Below are positions 14,404-26,135 of a DNA stretch of 64,000 nucleotides, in pieces; positions within the stretch are counted from its first letter, which is position 1; each line of letters begins with the position of its first letter. Source of the DNA: Takakia lepidozioides (Eukaryota > Streptophyta > Takakiopsida > Takakiales > Takakiaceae); contig CM060731.1 of NCBI GenBank assembly GCA_030704615.1, forward strand, positions 26,722,001 through 26,786,000, in the 5' to 3' direction. The translations under genes were made by a program, and so were the position numbers. The notes under the pieces were generated by a model. It was given only the letters and a program-made list of their open reading frames with translations. It did not search any database and was not told the DNA's origin.

Positions 14404-16074
14404 GGTTACCTCCTCCAACATACTTCTGTGATCTAGATCTAGGATTTGCGAATCGCTCATGAAGGGATTTTCTGAAAAAACAACTCACATCGCAGAGTAT
14501 ATGTTGCCCTCACAATCCATTACATGCACAGTGTGCATCAGTGTTGTAGGTTAGAGAAAACAATTCTCTTAATATCCAAAGAGCAACTTGGACTTCCTTC
14601 CAACTCTGATATGGCCCTTCAATCTCATGCTGTAAATTTTGTCACTGCCAAAAATAGAAACATTACACCTCCAATTCTCAACCATGTTCCAATTGTGATT
14701 TAGGTGACATAATTTTGATTCATTTCTCGATTATGGAGGCTTGCAGTTAGTTTACTATTAGTGAAGTAGGTGGATACTGGATACAAGGCAAAGCCTCCAT
14801 ACCCCTGGGGACCAATATGCAGGAAAAAATTGTAATAATTTATTGTCTAATGATTTAAGATTATTGTCCTACTAAACAAGCATTAATTTTTCCTCCTCAA
14901 GGGCGTGAATTGTGGGCTGTCGTTCCCAGATTCCCTTTAAAACAAAACAAAAAAACAGACTTCAAATCCCTCCTTGCCTGAAGCCATCAAGGGAATGTTG
15001 GCTAGACGAAGGCTTTTTTAAATGTATCTAGCCCCTAAAGGACTTTTTGCCACAATCCAGAAGTAAACCCTGAAGATAAATTATACATGTTAGGGAGCAC
15101 ATGTGTGAATTTACAACGCCCTAAAATAACGAGCTTCTAGTCGCATATGGCTCCTCTTTGTGAATAGTGAAATCTACTTTCATCTATAACAAACTTGAAA
15201 ATTCATCTATTTATTTCTCATAAGTTATTCAATACCAAAGATATAACCTGAGAGAGGTGTTACCTGGAGAAGGTAGGAAGGAGTTTTCAACAAAGAGAGG
15301 AGGTGACACCTGGGGAAGGCACAACTAAGGCATTGAATAAAGAATAAAAAGGAGCCAATAAAAGCTCAGCTCCCTAGAATTGCCAACGTTGGAGCTGAGC
15401 AGCTGCAATGTTGAGCACCGTTGACCTGCCCATGTGGCAGGCCAAATGGGTAATCTTGTAAATAACCTCTAGGGCTGAGAAATTATCATAATGCCAAAAC
15501 ATTTGGACAAGGCACTGTAAAATATTACTGTGTACTTACTTACCAGGGGAACTAGAAAACAAGCCTCAAATGGCAATTGGCTCTCTTGCTTTGCTTTGGC
15601 ACAACATAAGAGGAAGGTAAGACTAGGGAGCATGACTCAGCACAACAACCAATGAGCGCCTTGACACGGTGTAAGGTCCTTTGACTACAGTTTCTCCAAT
15701 GACTTGCATGTCTCTGCAAAGTCTCGCTCTACAAGAGAACCAACAAATATCACCTCATGGATGTACTTGGGAAAGAAGCCAAAACATGACAATTCATCCC
15801 CCCAGATTCCACATACAAAGCAGCCTATCTCAACTTTTGGAATGTTGGTCTGATTTTTGGGGGATGCAATCCTTTAGGTGCCATATAATCAGATTATGAG
15901 GGGCCTATGTTTGGGAAAATTCAACTTGATACTTGAATTGTGTGGTCAACCCATTTTTTCCATGCAATTTTCGAATACATAGTTGCAAAAAAACATGCCT
16001 CATTTTTGGAAGGTATTTGAAATTTAAATTTCAAATTTCAAGTTTCAGACAAACTTGCACATGTCAACTCCCTT
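14404..16074. other. Intergenic, no gene recognised
   Basis: AT-rich flank downstream of the GDSL gene with no supported coding exon. It includes a second copy (about 14900-14932) of words found near 9695. The right end passes into the T-rich tract that marks the 3' tail of LINE-A. Confidence 0.5.
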
Positions 16075-19000
16075 TTTTCTTTTCTTTTTTAACATAGCAA
16101 GGGACAGTGGCCCTGGAAATTTATTAATGGATGATTGAAAATGCAAGGAAGTGGACAAAATAACCACCCTAGGGCCATGAAGGCTTACTGCGGGGATACC
16201 ACCCCGTGACCAAAGCAACCATTAAGAAGAGTTCAAACAATCCGCCAGAGATCAGAAAGCGGAGAGTGATCAGACAGGTTAGAGCAACCTACAAGTGTTT
16301 GGCTTACAAGGATTGCATGCCAGGGGGGGGGGGGGGGGGACTAAGAGGAATTCTAAAGGGGAGAGGAAGAGAAGAGCACTGAAGCTGCGAGATGCAAAAC
16401 TAAGTGCTAATACCAGAAAAAGACACAGGTCCTCGGTGCCTAAGAACAGCCTTCTGGTGAACTCTCCGAGGAGGCGGAGCACCTGACCGATTCCCCTGAT
16501 AAATCAAGTTGTGCTTTGGACTTGGAGTCTCTTGCACGTTTGTGGCGCCAATTGAAGTCCCGCTCCTCCCCGTCACCTGGAGATTTCCCATTGTTCGGGG
16601 AAGGTGTTTTTCCATTGCATTGCAGTGTCGGATATATGGGTGCCGAGGAGGCCATCCTTGCACCAGGCGTCTCTGGAGAAGCTACAACATGCGTCGTTCT
16701 GAAGCTCGGGGAAGAGCTGCACACAAGGCCAACCAGGCTTTTTTCCCCTCAATCATCAGGTCAATATACACTTGAAACAGTATTGGTCTGAGACTGGGGG
16801 GTTTGCCCCGATAGATCCATGCACATCTGGATTTCCACAGTGCCCATAGGGAGTGAGCACGTAAAAAACCCCACACTGGGCAATGAAGCATAGGTCTGTC
16901 CTGCCTATAACTGAGAAGAATGAGAGAGGAAGGGGGGGAAGGGGGAAGGGATTCCCAATTTGAGTAGAAGTTCATGAAGACCAATGACCAGACTTTCTTT
17001 GCTTAAGGACATGTAACCAGGCAGTGTTCTAGAGTCTCCTGGATTCCTGAGCACATATCACAATCCAGATTGTCAGATTTCATAAACACTTTGACTGGCA
17101 GGATGTGATGAGCAATTTTCTAGAGAAATGTTGAAACCTTAGAGGCACGGTCCTTGCGCCAGATTTCCTTCCAAATCTGAGCCCAATTGACCTGCCCACT
17201 AAGAAGCGAACCCCATTTTTTCTCCTACTTAGTGGAGAAGGATTGAGCAGGTGAGAGAAGGGAGTAGCCCAGCTTTACTGTGTAGGCGAAAAAAAGGGAG
17301 TGGGCTCTGTCCATCCACGACTGCTCATCGGGATCAAATTGCAATCCTGCAAAAGGCAGAGATAAGAACCAATTGAAATGAGAATGATGGGCCCAGTGGC
17401 TTTCTTGCCCCATTGGGGGCAGGGGATTGGCGTTCTCTGATGTACAGTCAATGATCCTTACCCGGTAGAGGTCGGTTTTGTATGAGGACCAGGCCCCCCG
17501 CCTTGAGCGCTTTGAAGCTTATGCCTGCAGCCTACTTCCGTTAGGTATCCAGGAAAGAGCCAAAAGAATATTCCCAGGGCTCTCCCCAGTGCTACCAAAC
17601 CAGGTAGGCAGGGTCCATTCCTTTTGAACTCCCTGCAGTAAGAATCGAATGTATAGAGGTATCTGAGAGGTAATGCAAGGCCAAGAAACAGTGGAACTGC
17701 GAGCTGAAGCAATGAGAGGGGTGGGAATGAAATCTCCATGTTCCCAAATATTGGCCATGTGCACGAATCCTTCTTTCTCCCAGGCTGCCCATTTAGGGAC
17801 CAAGGGCAACAACATATCTGAATCAATGTTATAGTTGCCAAAGATGGGCTAGTGTATAGCTTCTTCAAAGTTGGACGGCATCCTTTGCGTGAGGGAGGGC
17901 CTAAGAAGGTTCCACGCATTCCAGATTGATCTCCAAGGCCTAGACCCTGCTGGAGTGGAGTGGCCTTTGCCCTACACAATCCACCTCGAGGAGGGCTGCC
18001 AGTTTGGGGAAGAACGAGGAGTTGCCTCCACCATGTGTGGGCGCACCAATCTACTCCATGGGCTGTGAATATGTGATAGGGCCCTTGGCATCCATTTTGC
18101 AAGTAGGGCGGTTATCTGCGAAGCAGGGTCAATGATCCCTAGGCCCCCTTGACGTTTAGGTTGGCAGACTTGCTTTCCACGAACCTAGGGCTCTTCGTTG
18201 CGGGTTGGCTGGAGTTGCTCCCCACATGAAGTTGCGGAACATTGACTTAACACGTTTAATGAGTTCAAGGCCCGGGGCCCATACCGCTGCTGGAGATTAA
18301 AGCCGAAAGAATTTGATTGAGCACCAAAGCTCTACCAGCCAGCGACAGCATGGATGAGCTCCAATAAACCAGCTTTTGCTTCAGCTTTTTCAGAATCCCA
18401 AAGAAACGCTGCTCGTCCGTGAGATGATGCCCAATTTGATACCCCAGCAGCGTATGGGAGGCTCCATCAGGTAGCCACCAAAGACCTATCTCCTCCCCCC
18501 ACGCCTGGCAGTGGTGTGCTGCAGCATTGTTCTGAAGCAAAGAGAGCATTCCTACAGACTTGTCCCAGTTCACCATTAGCCCAGAAGCCAAACAGAACTG
18601 ATTCAAGGCTGCTAGCTCTCAATATTGTCCAAGCGAGAATTATCAAGCAGAAGAGTGTCATCAGCATACATAGATAGCTTAACCATTGAGGGTTGATCTG
18701 GCTGAGCTGGGGGAAGGTGTAGTAACCCTGCAAAGCTTTTATTTACAAACTGACATGAGGTAATTGTACAAAGTATGGAAAGTTCCCATAGCAAGGGAAG
18801 AGTTAACATAAAGAAACGAAAAAGAAAGCATATCAAGCTAATCAAACCGAATGATCATCCCATCCAACTGCCTGAATGACATCAGACAAAGATTGGGTGT
18901 GACATCGGGAAGAGCAAGAAGATAAGACGAAGCCACGCCAGCTACAGTAGCCCGATGCAAGATGGACATAGCCTGTGCCCTCTATAGTGCTACGGAAACC

Positions 19001-21775
19001 CGTTGTCTATAGAAAGCTACGAAGACAGAAGCATGGGGAATGCCATTGATCTTGTTCTTAGCAGCATGATGAGTACAAGTACGAAGAAAGTCGTCGAACT
19101 GACGATGAAGACATCCAAAGATCTCCACAGCCTGTGGAAGGAACACATCTGTAGGATGACGGTCTTGATAGTCTCGTTGCTTGGTCTGTGCAGCAATCAA
19201 AGTGGCAGTGCCTTGGAAAGAGGCCGAGCGAGAAAGTAAGTCGGATCGAGTAGGATCGGCAATGACAACATCTGCAAGGGTAGGGGTGCGAAAACCATCT
19301 CGAGATTAAGACGATTCTTGTCGAACTTCACCGACGATGTGAACTGAGGCGTACGAGAGGGAAGCATTGTAAGTTTGCTCCCGCAATACATGGAATCCAG
19401 CCTCTCGAGCAACAGGGCGGACGGCCATACCGCACAACATCATGGGTGTTGTACGATCTCCTCCACATGGACAAAACGGAAAAGGAGGATGGAATAGCAA
19501 GGTGGATCGATGGGTTTGGTGAAACAAACACAGCGCTAGCAAAGCACAAAAGGATGTGGGTAAGCCAAGACGAATGCGGAGAAGCCGTGCAAAGATTGGA
19601 GACGACAAAGCGAAACTGATTGTGTCGTGTGATAGTGGGGCTTTGCGATAAGCCACGCACCCGCCCCTGGTCCCGCGCAAGATAAGAGGGGCCCTGGCAT
19701 GATGCACATCAGAAGATGCATCAAAAGCAATGCTAGAAAAGGTTTTGTTGGTGCACGCGGATCCACGATGGTCTCCTGGAGATGGTCCAGCCCTGAGTAA
19801 CCAGCCCATCATTATGGCGGAAGGCAAGGCCCGCACTGATGGATGAAGAAGGTCCCGTGCAGATCGGAGATGTTGTTGGAATGAGAGAGAGTGAACTGTT
19901 ATCACGTGAGGCAAATGTTATCCATGAGTACGGGGCCACTGGTCACATAGAAACTAGGGAACGCAAGGGAGTGGAGCAACCAGAGCCCAACTGCCGAGGG
20001 AAAAGCACAAGGAGCACGGGTGGGTGGCAAGTGGAGAGTGACCCACTCCGGCAACGGACAAAGGTAAGGTGGCTTGTTTGCCGAGGTAAATCCCCTGGGA
20101 AACCATCCCAGGAGCCACCAGGGCCCCAGGTAAACGACCAAAAACCCCATAATGTGAGCATCAAACTGCAACAGGGACAGCAGGAATTCAGCGGTAGGTG
20201 GAAAAGACCATAAAAGGTACGATGGTCGTTGAATGAAACACCTTGTGAGAATACCATAGGCGAACATGTAGATCCCCCAAGCCTAGGAAGGAGCCGAATG
20301 GGAGATGTCTCTTGACAGTGCGTCTTTCCAGGAAAGTTGAAGTAAGTGATGAGGGTGGTGCCAAAAGGGAACGCCCAAGATCTGGATGCCGTCAGGATGG
20401 GTATAAGAAAAAGGGCAGGGTGGCGAAAAGCCAGATGGTTAAACCGGATGGAGAACCACACCGGACACACTTGCGAGGTGGAACTGAAGAGCCCCACAGA
20501 GTGCAACTGGGGGTGATGAAATGACTGTAAGCCGAGAGGACCTCGGATGCCGGACCAACGATGTGGGTGTCATCTGCAACAGAAGGGAATAGACAAGAAG
20601 GACATGCTTGCAGACGACGTAAGATGCCGCACATGTGCCATGGCAAAAAGAGGACCCCCTAATGGATCGCCTTGACGTGTGCCCACCTCCGACTGTATGA
20701 TATTGTAGTCGCCTGTGCGAGAATGGTGACTGTAAAAGAGGGGAGCACCAGACGCATAGAACAGTCTGACAAAAGGGATAAGCTAATGAAAATCACCTCC
20801 AGCAGAACGGAGCTCCTAAAAGATGGCAGCGCGTGAAACAATGTTGAAGGTGTTGCTGACATCGACTTGAAGGACAACCCAGTCAGGATGAAGGTCTATA
20901 ACTGCCTTTCGGTCCAAATGGTGGCCCAACGTATCCACTGCAATTAAAAAGAGAAAAAGGGCCAATGGACAACCTTGGCAAACTGATCTGGAGAGGGGGA
21001 AGGATTCAGAGATTACCCCATTAATCATAACCTTACTGGAAGCAGAAAAGAGAAGGATTTTAATCCAATCAAAGAACGCTCCAAAAAATCCAGCCTTTGC
21101 CAAAGTTCTAAGCAGAAAATCCCAGTCTATGGAATCAAAAGCTTTAAAATCGAGCATAAGGAATGCCAGAGGCTGACAATTCATCTTAGCTAGGTGCAGG
21201 GCTTCGTGAGCCAGAATGATATTATCCAAAATCATCATATCTTTAATGAATCAAGTCTGGTCTTTCCTTATTATTCTAGGAAGCATGGGCAGGAGTCTCA
21301 TTGCCAAAGCCTTCACGATGATTTTGTATGTAGAGTTCAAGAGAGTTATAGATCGGTAGTTGGATATATGCTGCCTATCGACCCCCTTCTTAAAGATGAG
21401 CGTGGTTAGCCCCTCCGACATCTGTGAGGGCATAATCCCTTTGCAGAGGATGTCATTAGCCATTCCCAGAAAATCCTCCCCCACAATGGGCCACAAGGCC
21501 TTAAAGAATTCCCCAGGCACTCCATCAAGGCCAGGCGCCTTTAGAGAGGCCAGAGCCTCCACTACTTGCCCTGAAGGGAGCAGCAAGGCTTGATTTGTCT
21601 TCGTAGCAAGGGACGTTGCAGAGCAATTCCAGCTTGGCATTTTCCCGATCCAGGGAAGAAGGCCATTTTTCAAACAACTTTTGGAAAAAACCGGCAGCCA
21701 TTTTGGACATGATTCTGGGGGAGGAAGAGGAATTTCCCAAGTCATCAGTTAGAGAAGGAACCAGGTTAGCAGGGA
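16075..21775 (-). mobile_element. LINE-A, L1-type non-LTR retrotransposon, decayed, with nested insertion
   Basis: Reads right to left. At 21745-21251 are the early reverse transcriptase motifs (LKAPGLDGVPGEFF, then LIFKKG and NYRSITLLNSTYK). After an in-frame TGA at 21251-21253 the same frame gives motif A (MLDFKAFDSIDW) and the start of motif B (SVCQGCPLALFLFL) to about 20920. The element resumes near 18728 with motif C (MYADDTLLL), then the thumb region (18606-18265) and frameshifted downstream domain (18102-17458). A zf-RVT-like C-terminus (LWALWKSRCAWIYRG) follows near 16880-16800. A T-rich tract at about 16070-16100 is the complement of a 3' A tail. The 5' end is truncated at the outer edge of the PPR inverted repeat. 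It is inactive because of frameshifts, stops and the insertion. Confidence 0.88.
18740..20918 (-). mobile_element. LINE-B, second non-LTR retrotransposon nested in LINE-A
   Basis: Same orientation as its host but clearly another lineage. Motif A is VLQVDVSNTFNIVSRAAIF (20900-20816), motif B is VGTRQGDPLGGPLF in a shifted frame near 20690-20650, and motif C is VADDTHIVGP near 20590-20560. Downstream are the pieces LSVQPRKCV-like and SPSGL (about 20500-20440). A later region near 19600-19430 carries RIRLGLP and CPCGGDRTT, a Cys-rich segment typical of this type. From memory such reverse transcriptases are common in non-flowering plants and algae, but I cannot place the clade. It is 5'-truncated and full of frameshifts. 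An AATAAA on the minus strand near 18745 fits a 3' end there. Confidence 0.8.
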
Positions 21776-22284
21776 TAGAGACCTGCGTCGGTGGACACTG
21801 GCAGTATCGCTTATTGTTGCATGAAACTATGCTTAGTTGTTTCATACATGCTCCCAAATCTGGTCTCCCAACTGTAGCAATGGTGTTCTGAAGTGGGTGG
21901 CCTCCGTCCCCAAACCTTGAACTCCAGCATGCACAAACCGATGTTATCGTGTGAGGGAGTCAAGCCGCATCAATCAGTAAACGACATACCCAAATACCCT
22001 TACAATCACTATATGAACTTTCAAGCAGCCACCATGGGATTGGATCTTGGTGGGTTAAGGATAGCTTTTGACAATATTCATGCAAGTTTTTGACATCAAG
22101 GAGGGAGAAGGGTGCGGCATGGAAGGAGTATTGGACTTGTGGCTTAAGAACAGATTGAATCCAAAGCCACACCACAAGAAAGAAACAAACATGTGCAAAT
22201 TTAAGATGCTGAACGAACTTGTGCACAGGGCTGCCCCTCTAATCAAGCTCATCAAAATTCGTATTTACTTCCATCTTCAAGCTT

Positions 22285-24222
22285 TGGAGATATCGGACTG
22301 CAATTGCTCGGCCAACAATCTTTGAGATGAATTTGGTAGAGGTGTGACAGTCACCACACACTCAAAGATTCTTGATGAGACAGAGAGGCGTCCTAGGGGT
22401 CGTGCTGATCAGCCCAAAACCAATGGCCAGCTTCTCACTGTGGTGGCAAAGAGAAAATTCCTTTTCCTCCTCCCCACATCATGCAATACAAAGCGCATGT
22501 CAGGCACATACCCCGCCTCCTTCATCTGCCCAAGACAATCTTCTCAGCTCAGCATGGATTTCCTTATATTCTGGGATGCAACTTGTCATCTACAACGAAG
22601 GTGTACACCCTGTTGCCAACCTCAATGCAGCAGCGACCTGGCTCCTTTCTCACCCCTCTGACCTTCATCATTCTTCTCACCTTTGCAGTATCATCCCACC
22701 TGCCACTGCAGCATAGATGTTTGAGAGCAACACATAAGTCGCGGCATCCTGTTCATCCCACGTGAGGATAGATGTTGCTGCACATTCAGCCATCTCCACA
22801 TTGCCATGGATTCTGCAGGCACCAAGCAAGGCCTTCCACAGCACAGCATCTGGATTGATGGGCATTTTGTTAATCAGGTCCACTGCCTCATCCAGTTGTC
22901 CCGTACATCCAAGAAGGTCCACCATGCAGCCAAAGTGCTTTACTGTCGGAGTGCACCATGTCTTGACTCAGGGAATCAAAGTTGCGTCTTCCTTCATTAG
23001 GCCAGCGTGGCTGCATGCAGAGAGAACGCATATAAAGGTGACACTGTCCGGCTTCAAGCCGTTCTTTTGCATTCCTTCAAATAGTTGCACGACCTCCCTA
23101 CGACAACCATGCCGTGCATATCCTGCAATCATCGCGTTCCAGGACACCACATTTCGTTCAGCCATATTGTCGAACACTCCCTCTGCATCCTCGATGCACC
23201 CACATTTGGCATACATGTCCACGAGGGTTCAGACTCACATCTGGTACAATTCCAGCTTTGGCGATGCAACCATGCACCTCTTTTCCCTTTTCCACGGCTG
23301 CAAGGCTTGCACACGCACTGCAAACACACACAAACGTGATGTGGTCGGGCTTCACCCCTTCCCCCATCATTTGCTCATAGGTCTCCAAAGCCTCCATCCC
23401 GCGCCCCTGCTGTATATCCCCTGCAAGCATCGCGTTCCACGACACCACATTTCGTTCAGCCATATTGTCAAACACTCCCTTTGCATCCTTGATGCTCCCA
23501 CATTTGGCATACATGTCCATGAGGGTATTGTTCAGGATCACATCTGGTACAATTCCAGCTCTGACAATGTCGCCATGCATCTCTTTGCCCTTTCCCAGGG
23601 CTGCAATGCTTGCACACGCACTGCAAACACACTCAAACGTGATGTGGTCGGGCTTCAACCCTTCGCACATCATTTGCTCATACGTCTCCAAAGCCTCCAT
23701 CCTGCGCCCCTGCTGTGCATACCCTGCAAGCACCGCGTTCCACGACACCACATTCCGTTCAGCCATATTGTGGAACACTCCCTTTGCATCCTCAATGCTC
23801 CCACATTTGGCATACATGTCAACCAGGGCAATGTTCAGGATCACATCTGGTACGATTCCAGCTCTGACGATGTCGCCATGCACCCTTTGCCCTTTTCCAG
23901 GGCTGCAAGGCTTGCACACGCACTGCAAAAAGCAAACAAAACGTGATGTGGTCGGGCTTCACCCTTCGCACATCATTTGCTCATACGTCTCCAAAGCCTC
24001 CATCCCACGCCCCTGCCCTGCAACCATCGCGTTCCACGACACCACATCTCGTTCAGCCGTACTGTCGAACACTCCCTTATTGACGATGTCGCCATGCACC
24101 TCTTTGCCCTTTTCCAGGACTGCAAGGCTTGCACACGCACTGCAAACGCACACAAACGTGATGTGGTCGGTCTTCACCCCTTCGCACATCATTTGCTCAT
24201 ACGTCTCCAAAGCCTCCATCAT
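22285..24222 (-). pseudogene. PLS-DYW PPR protein, left copy, pseudogene
   Basis: PPR-DYW proteins are organelle RNA-binding proteins that direct C-to-U editing. Read leftwards: about four PLS triplets (24222-23158), a final P-L-S block with CSHAGL (23222-22968), then E-type motifs (MVDLLGCTGQLDEAVDL, GNVEMAE; 22925-22677), then a badly frameshifted DYW region. The [10 protein letters not shown] segment is in frame near 22340 but is preceded by a TGA at 22362-22364 where the family has Arg. The [11 protein letters not shown]...DYW tail is deleted. No N-terminal part is present. Frames change several times, so no single product could be made. Confidence 0.88.
23215..24222 (-). repeat. Tandem PLS-triplet array, left arm
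   Basis: About four copies of a ~300-bp unit, with the word encoding ALETYEQMM on the minus strand near 23390, 23695, 23995 and 24210. Each unit encodes one P-L-S triplet of about 101 residues (ALETYEQMM through SWNAMLAGYAQQGRG). One unit (about 24000-24210) is internally deleted to roughly 215 bp. Confidence 0.85.
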
Positions 24223-24964
24223 TTCGGACAGCCCTGTTGATGTCCATTGTCCACCGGCTTTAGCTGATTTTATTTTTTGAACGACTTGGGGTACATATGG
24301 AACGTGAGAAAAACTTAAATGCCAAGACCCAGGGTAAAAGACTCTGGCTGCTCAGCGCCTTCCTCCCTGGTTGTTTTTAGAGACCACTCTACAATCTCCG
24401 GACTGCAAACGTAAGCTGGGTTAGCATCTATGGAAGTCTGGACATGTTCGTTGTTCCTCATCGGGTAGAGCCCAATGGAGGCCAAAACAACTTGCATGAA
24501 TGTTGTTGAAAGCTCACTAGCACCCCTCAGTAAAGGACCTTGTCAAAATGTTGATGCCGTCGGATTTTCGAGCACAAACCTCTACCTTGGAGCACGGAGC
24601 AGAGCTGGCATGAGTTTTTTAAAGATCCTTCATGATGGTGGGCCAACCGCAACAGCAAGGTGTGGCTTTTTCTTAATGTACGATGTGAAGAAGTTTGTCC
24701 ATCCTGCAAATGTGGGCGCTTGGCTCCTGTTAGTACCATGATTTGGTATTTGCCTGATGTTTACAAGGTTCTTGGGAGTGTCAGCTTGGTCCTAGAAGGC
24801 CGTGTTTCAATCTCTGCCTGCTCAGCTGCACCGTGGTGGTTCTCACAGACCAATCCGACATTACCTGACTACAGACACAAGCAGCACACACAAGAGGTCC
24901 TTTTGGGTTGATGGTCGGTCAAATCCTCCATGGTCATGACACAAGGTCAAGGACAATGTGGTGA
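24223..24964. other. Spacer between PPR arms, left part
   Basis: Not part of either arm. I found no recognisable protein. On the plus strand it leads into the PDF-motif exons and may include 5' UTR or an upstream exon of the right PPR locus, but nothing confirms this. Confidence 0.4.
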
Positions 24965-26135
24965 GGGCACCTTCTTCTTCGACCTATTTCAGCCTGTTTT
25001 GCGCTCTCATCAGACTCGGCCTATGAATTGGCATATTGAATATGTTGTCTGCATCCAAGTTGTAGCCTTTCATTTGCCATATGTTGCAGTGGATCTGTGG
25101 TGGTTTGGAATGACTTTGACAAGTTAGTGCCGATGTGGCAGCAGGAAAGTGTCCAAAAAAAGATAACAGAGATGAGGAGAAGCTTTGGAATGAACACTTC
25201 TCCGACCCCAGTCAATGGTGGGACAATGGAGACAAAAAGGTGAATGCCTGTTGGAAGCAGATGCAAGTCAGCATAGGAATTAGTGTGATAAGTATGGTTG
25301 GGGTGTTTGCTGGAAGAATTCTAGGCTGTCATTGGCAGTTGCTAGCAGCAAGGCAAGGATGTATGCATGATTTGTGCAGTGGCATGGATAGCTGAAGGAG
25401 CAGGGATGGAGTGTGGGTCCAGATTCATCCAAGAGGGCCAGATTTCAAGCACAAGATTACCTACGATTCCCTGTGGATCAATAGCTACAAGAAACCTCCA
25501 TGGGTAGATGGTCAACTGGAAGCCGCAGCAGCAACGGCACAATTGATAAAATCAGGCACCGCTAATGAAGGCACCTTCTTCAACACATTTCACCCTGTTT
25601 TTCCCTCTTATCACAACCGGCCCTAGCATTCCAGGTTGATTTCTGCAAGTTAGCTGGTTGAGTGAATCTAGTTTGGAGTGGCTTTGACATGATACTGCCA
25701 ATGCGACAACAGGAAACTATCGAAAAACAGGTAACAGAGAGGAGGAGAAGCTGTGGAGTGAATACTTATCTGACCCCAGTCAATGGTGGGACAACCGAGG
25801 CCAAAAGGTGAATGCCTGTTAGATTACAGAAGAGTAGCACTCGCAGTTCAGCGTAGGAACTAGTGTGATAAGCTGAGTTGGGTGTTTCCTAGAACAAATC
25901 TAGGCTGGTCAGTTAGAGCTAGCAGCAAGGCAAGGATGAATGCATGATTTGTGCAGAGGTGTGGATAGCTGAAGGGGCAGGGGTAGAGTGTGGGTACAGA
26001 TTCATCCAAGAGGGCCAGATTTCAAGCACAAGCTTACCTATGATTTCCCTGGATCAATAGCTACAAGAAACCTGCATGGGTAGATGGTCAACAAAAGGCA
26101 GAGCAGCTGCAGCGGCACAGTTGATAAAATCAGGC
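24965..26135 (+). repeat. Direct tandem duplication carrying OSB-type PDF motifs
   Basis: Two diverged copies offset by 568-605 bp. Matching landmarks are GGCACCTTCTTC at 24965 and 25570, GTCAATGGTGGGAC at 25211 and 25779, and TGGGTAGATGGTCAAC at 25501 and 26077. Each copy encodes the two halves of a PDF motif, interrupted by what looks like an intron (donor at 25240, acceptor before 25423 in copy 1). Copy 2 has a net one-base deletion in the second half, so it is frameshifted. Confidence 0.85.

Larger units (their letters stand above)
21776..24222 (-). repeat. Left arm of the PPR inverted repeat
   Basis: Reverse complement of the right arm. The outer edge matches around 21776 and 29926 (both contain CGCAGGTCTCTATC on opposite strands). 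The match runs through the non-coding flank (TGATGCGGCTTGACTCC words), the DYW end and the PLS array. This arm is shorter: a segment corresponding to about 29190-29489 of the right arm, holding the last DYW residues, is deleted near 22290, and it holds fewer PLS units. Confidence 0.9.

Noticed and set aside
22762-23946. Longest open frame in the window on plus (394 codons)
   Set aside because: It lies antisense to the PPR array. Its His/Cys/Thr-rich, repetitive translation is the reverse-strand shadow of MYAKCG-type repeats, and the minus strand gives real PPR motifs.
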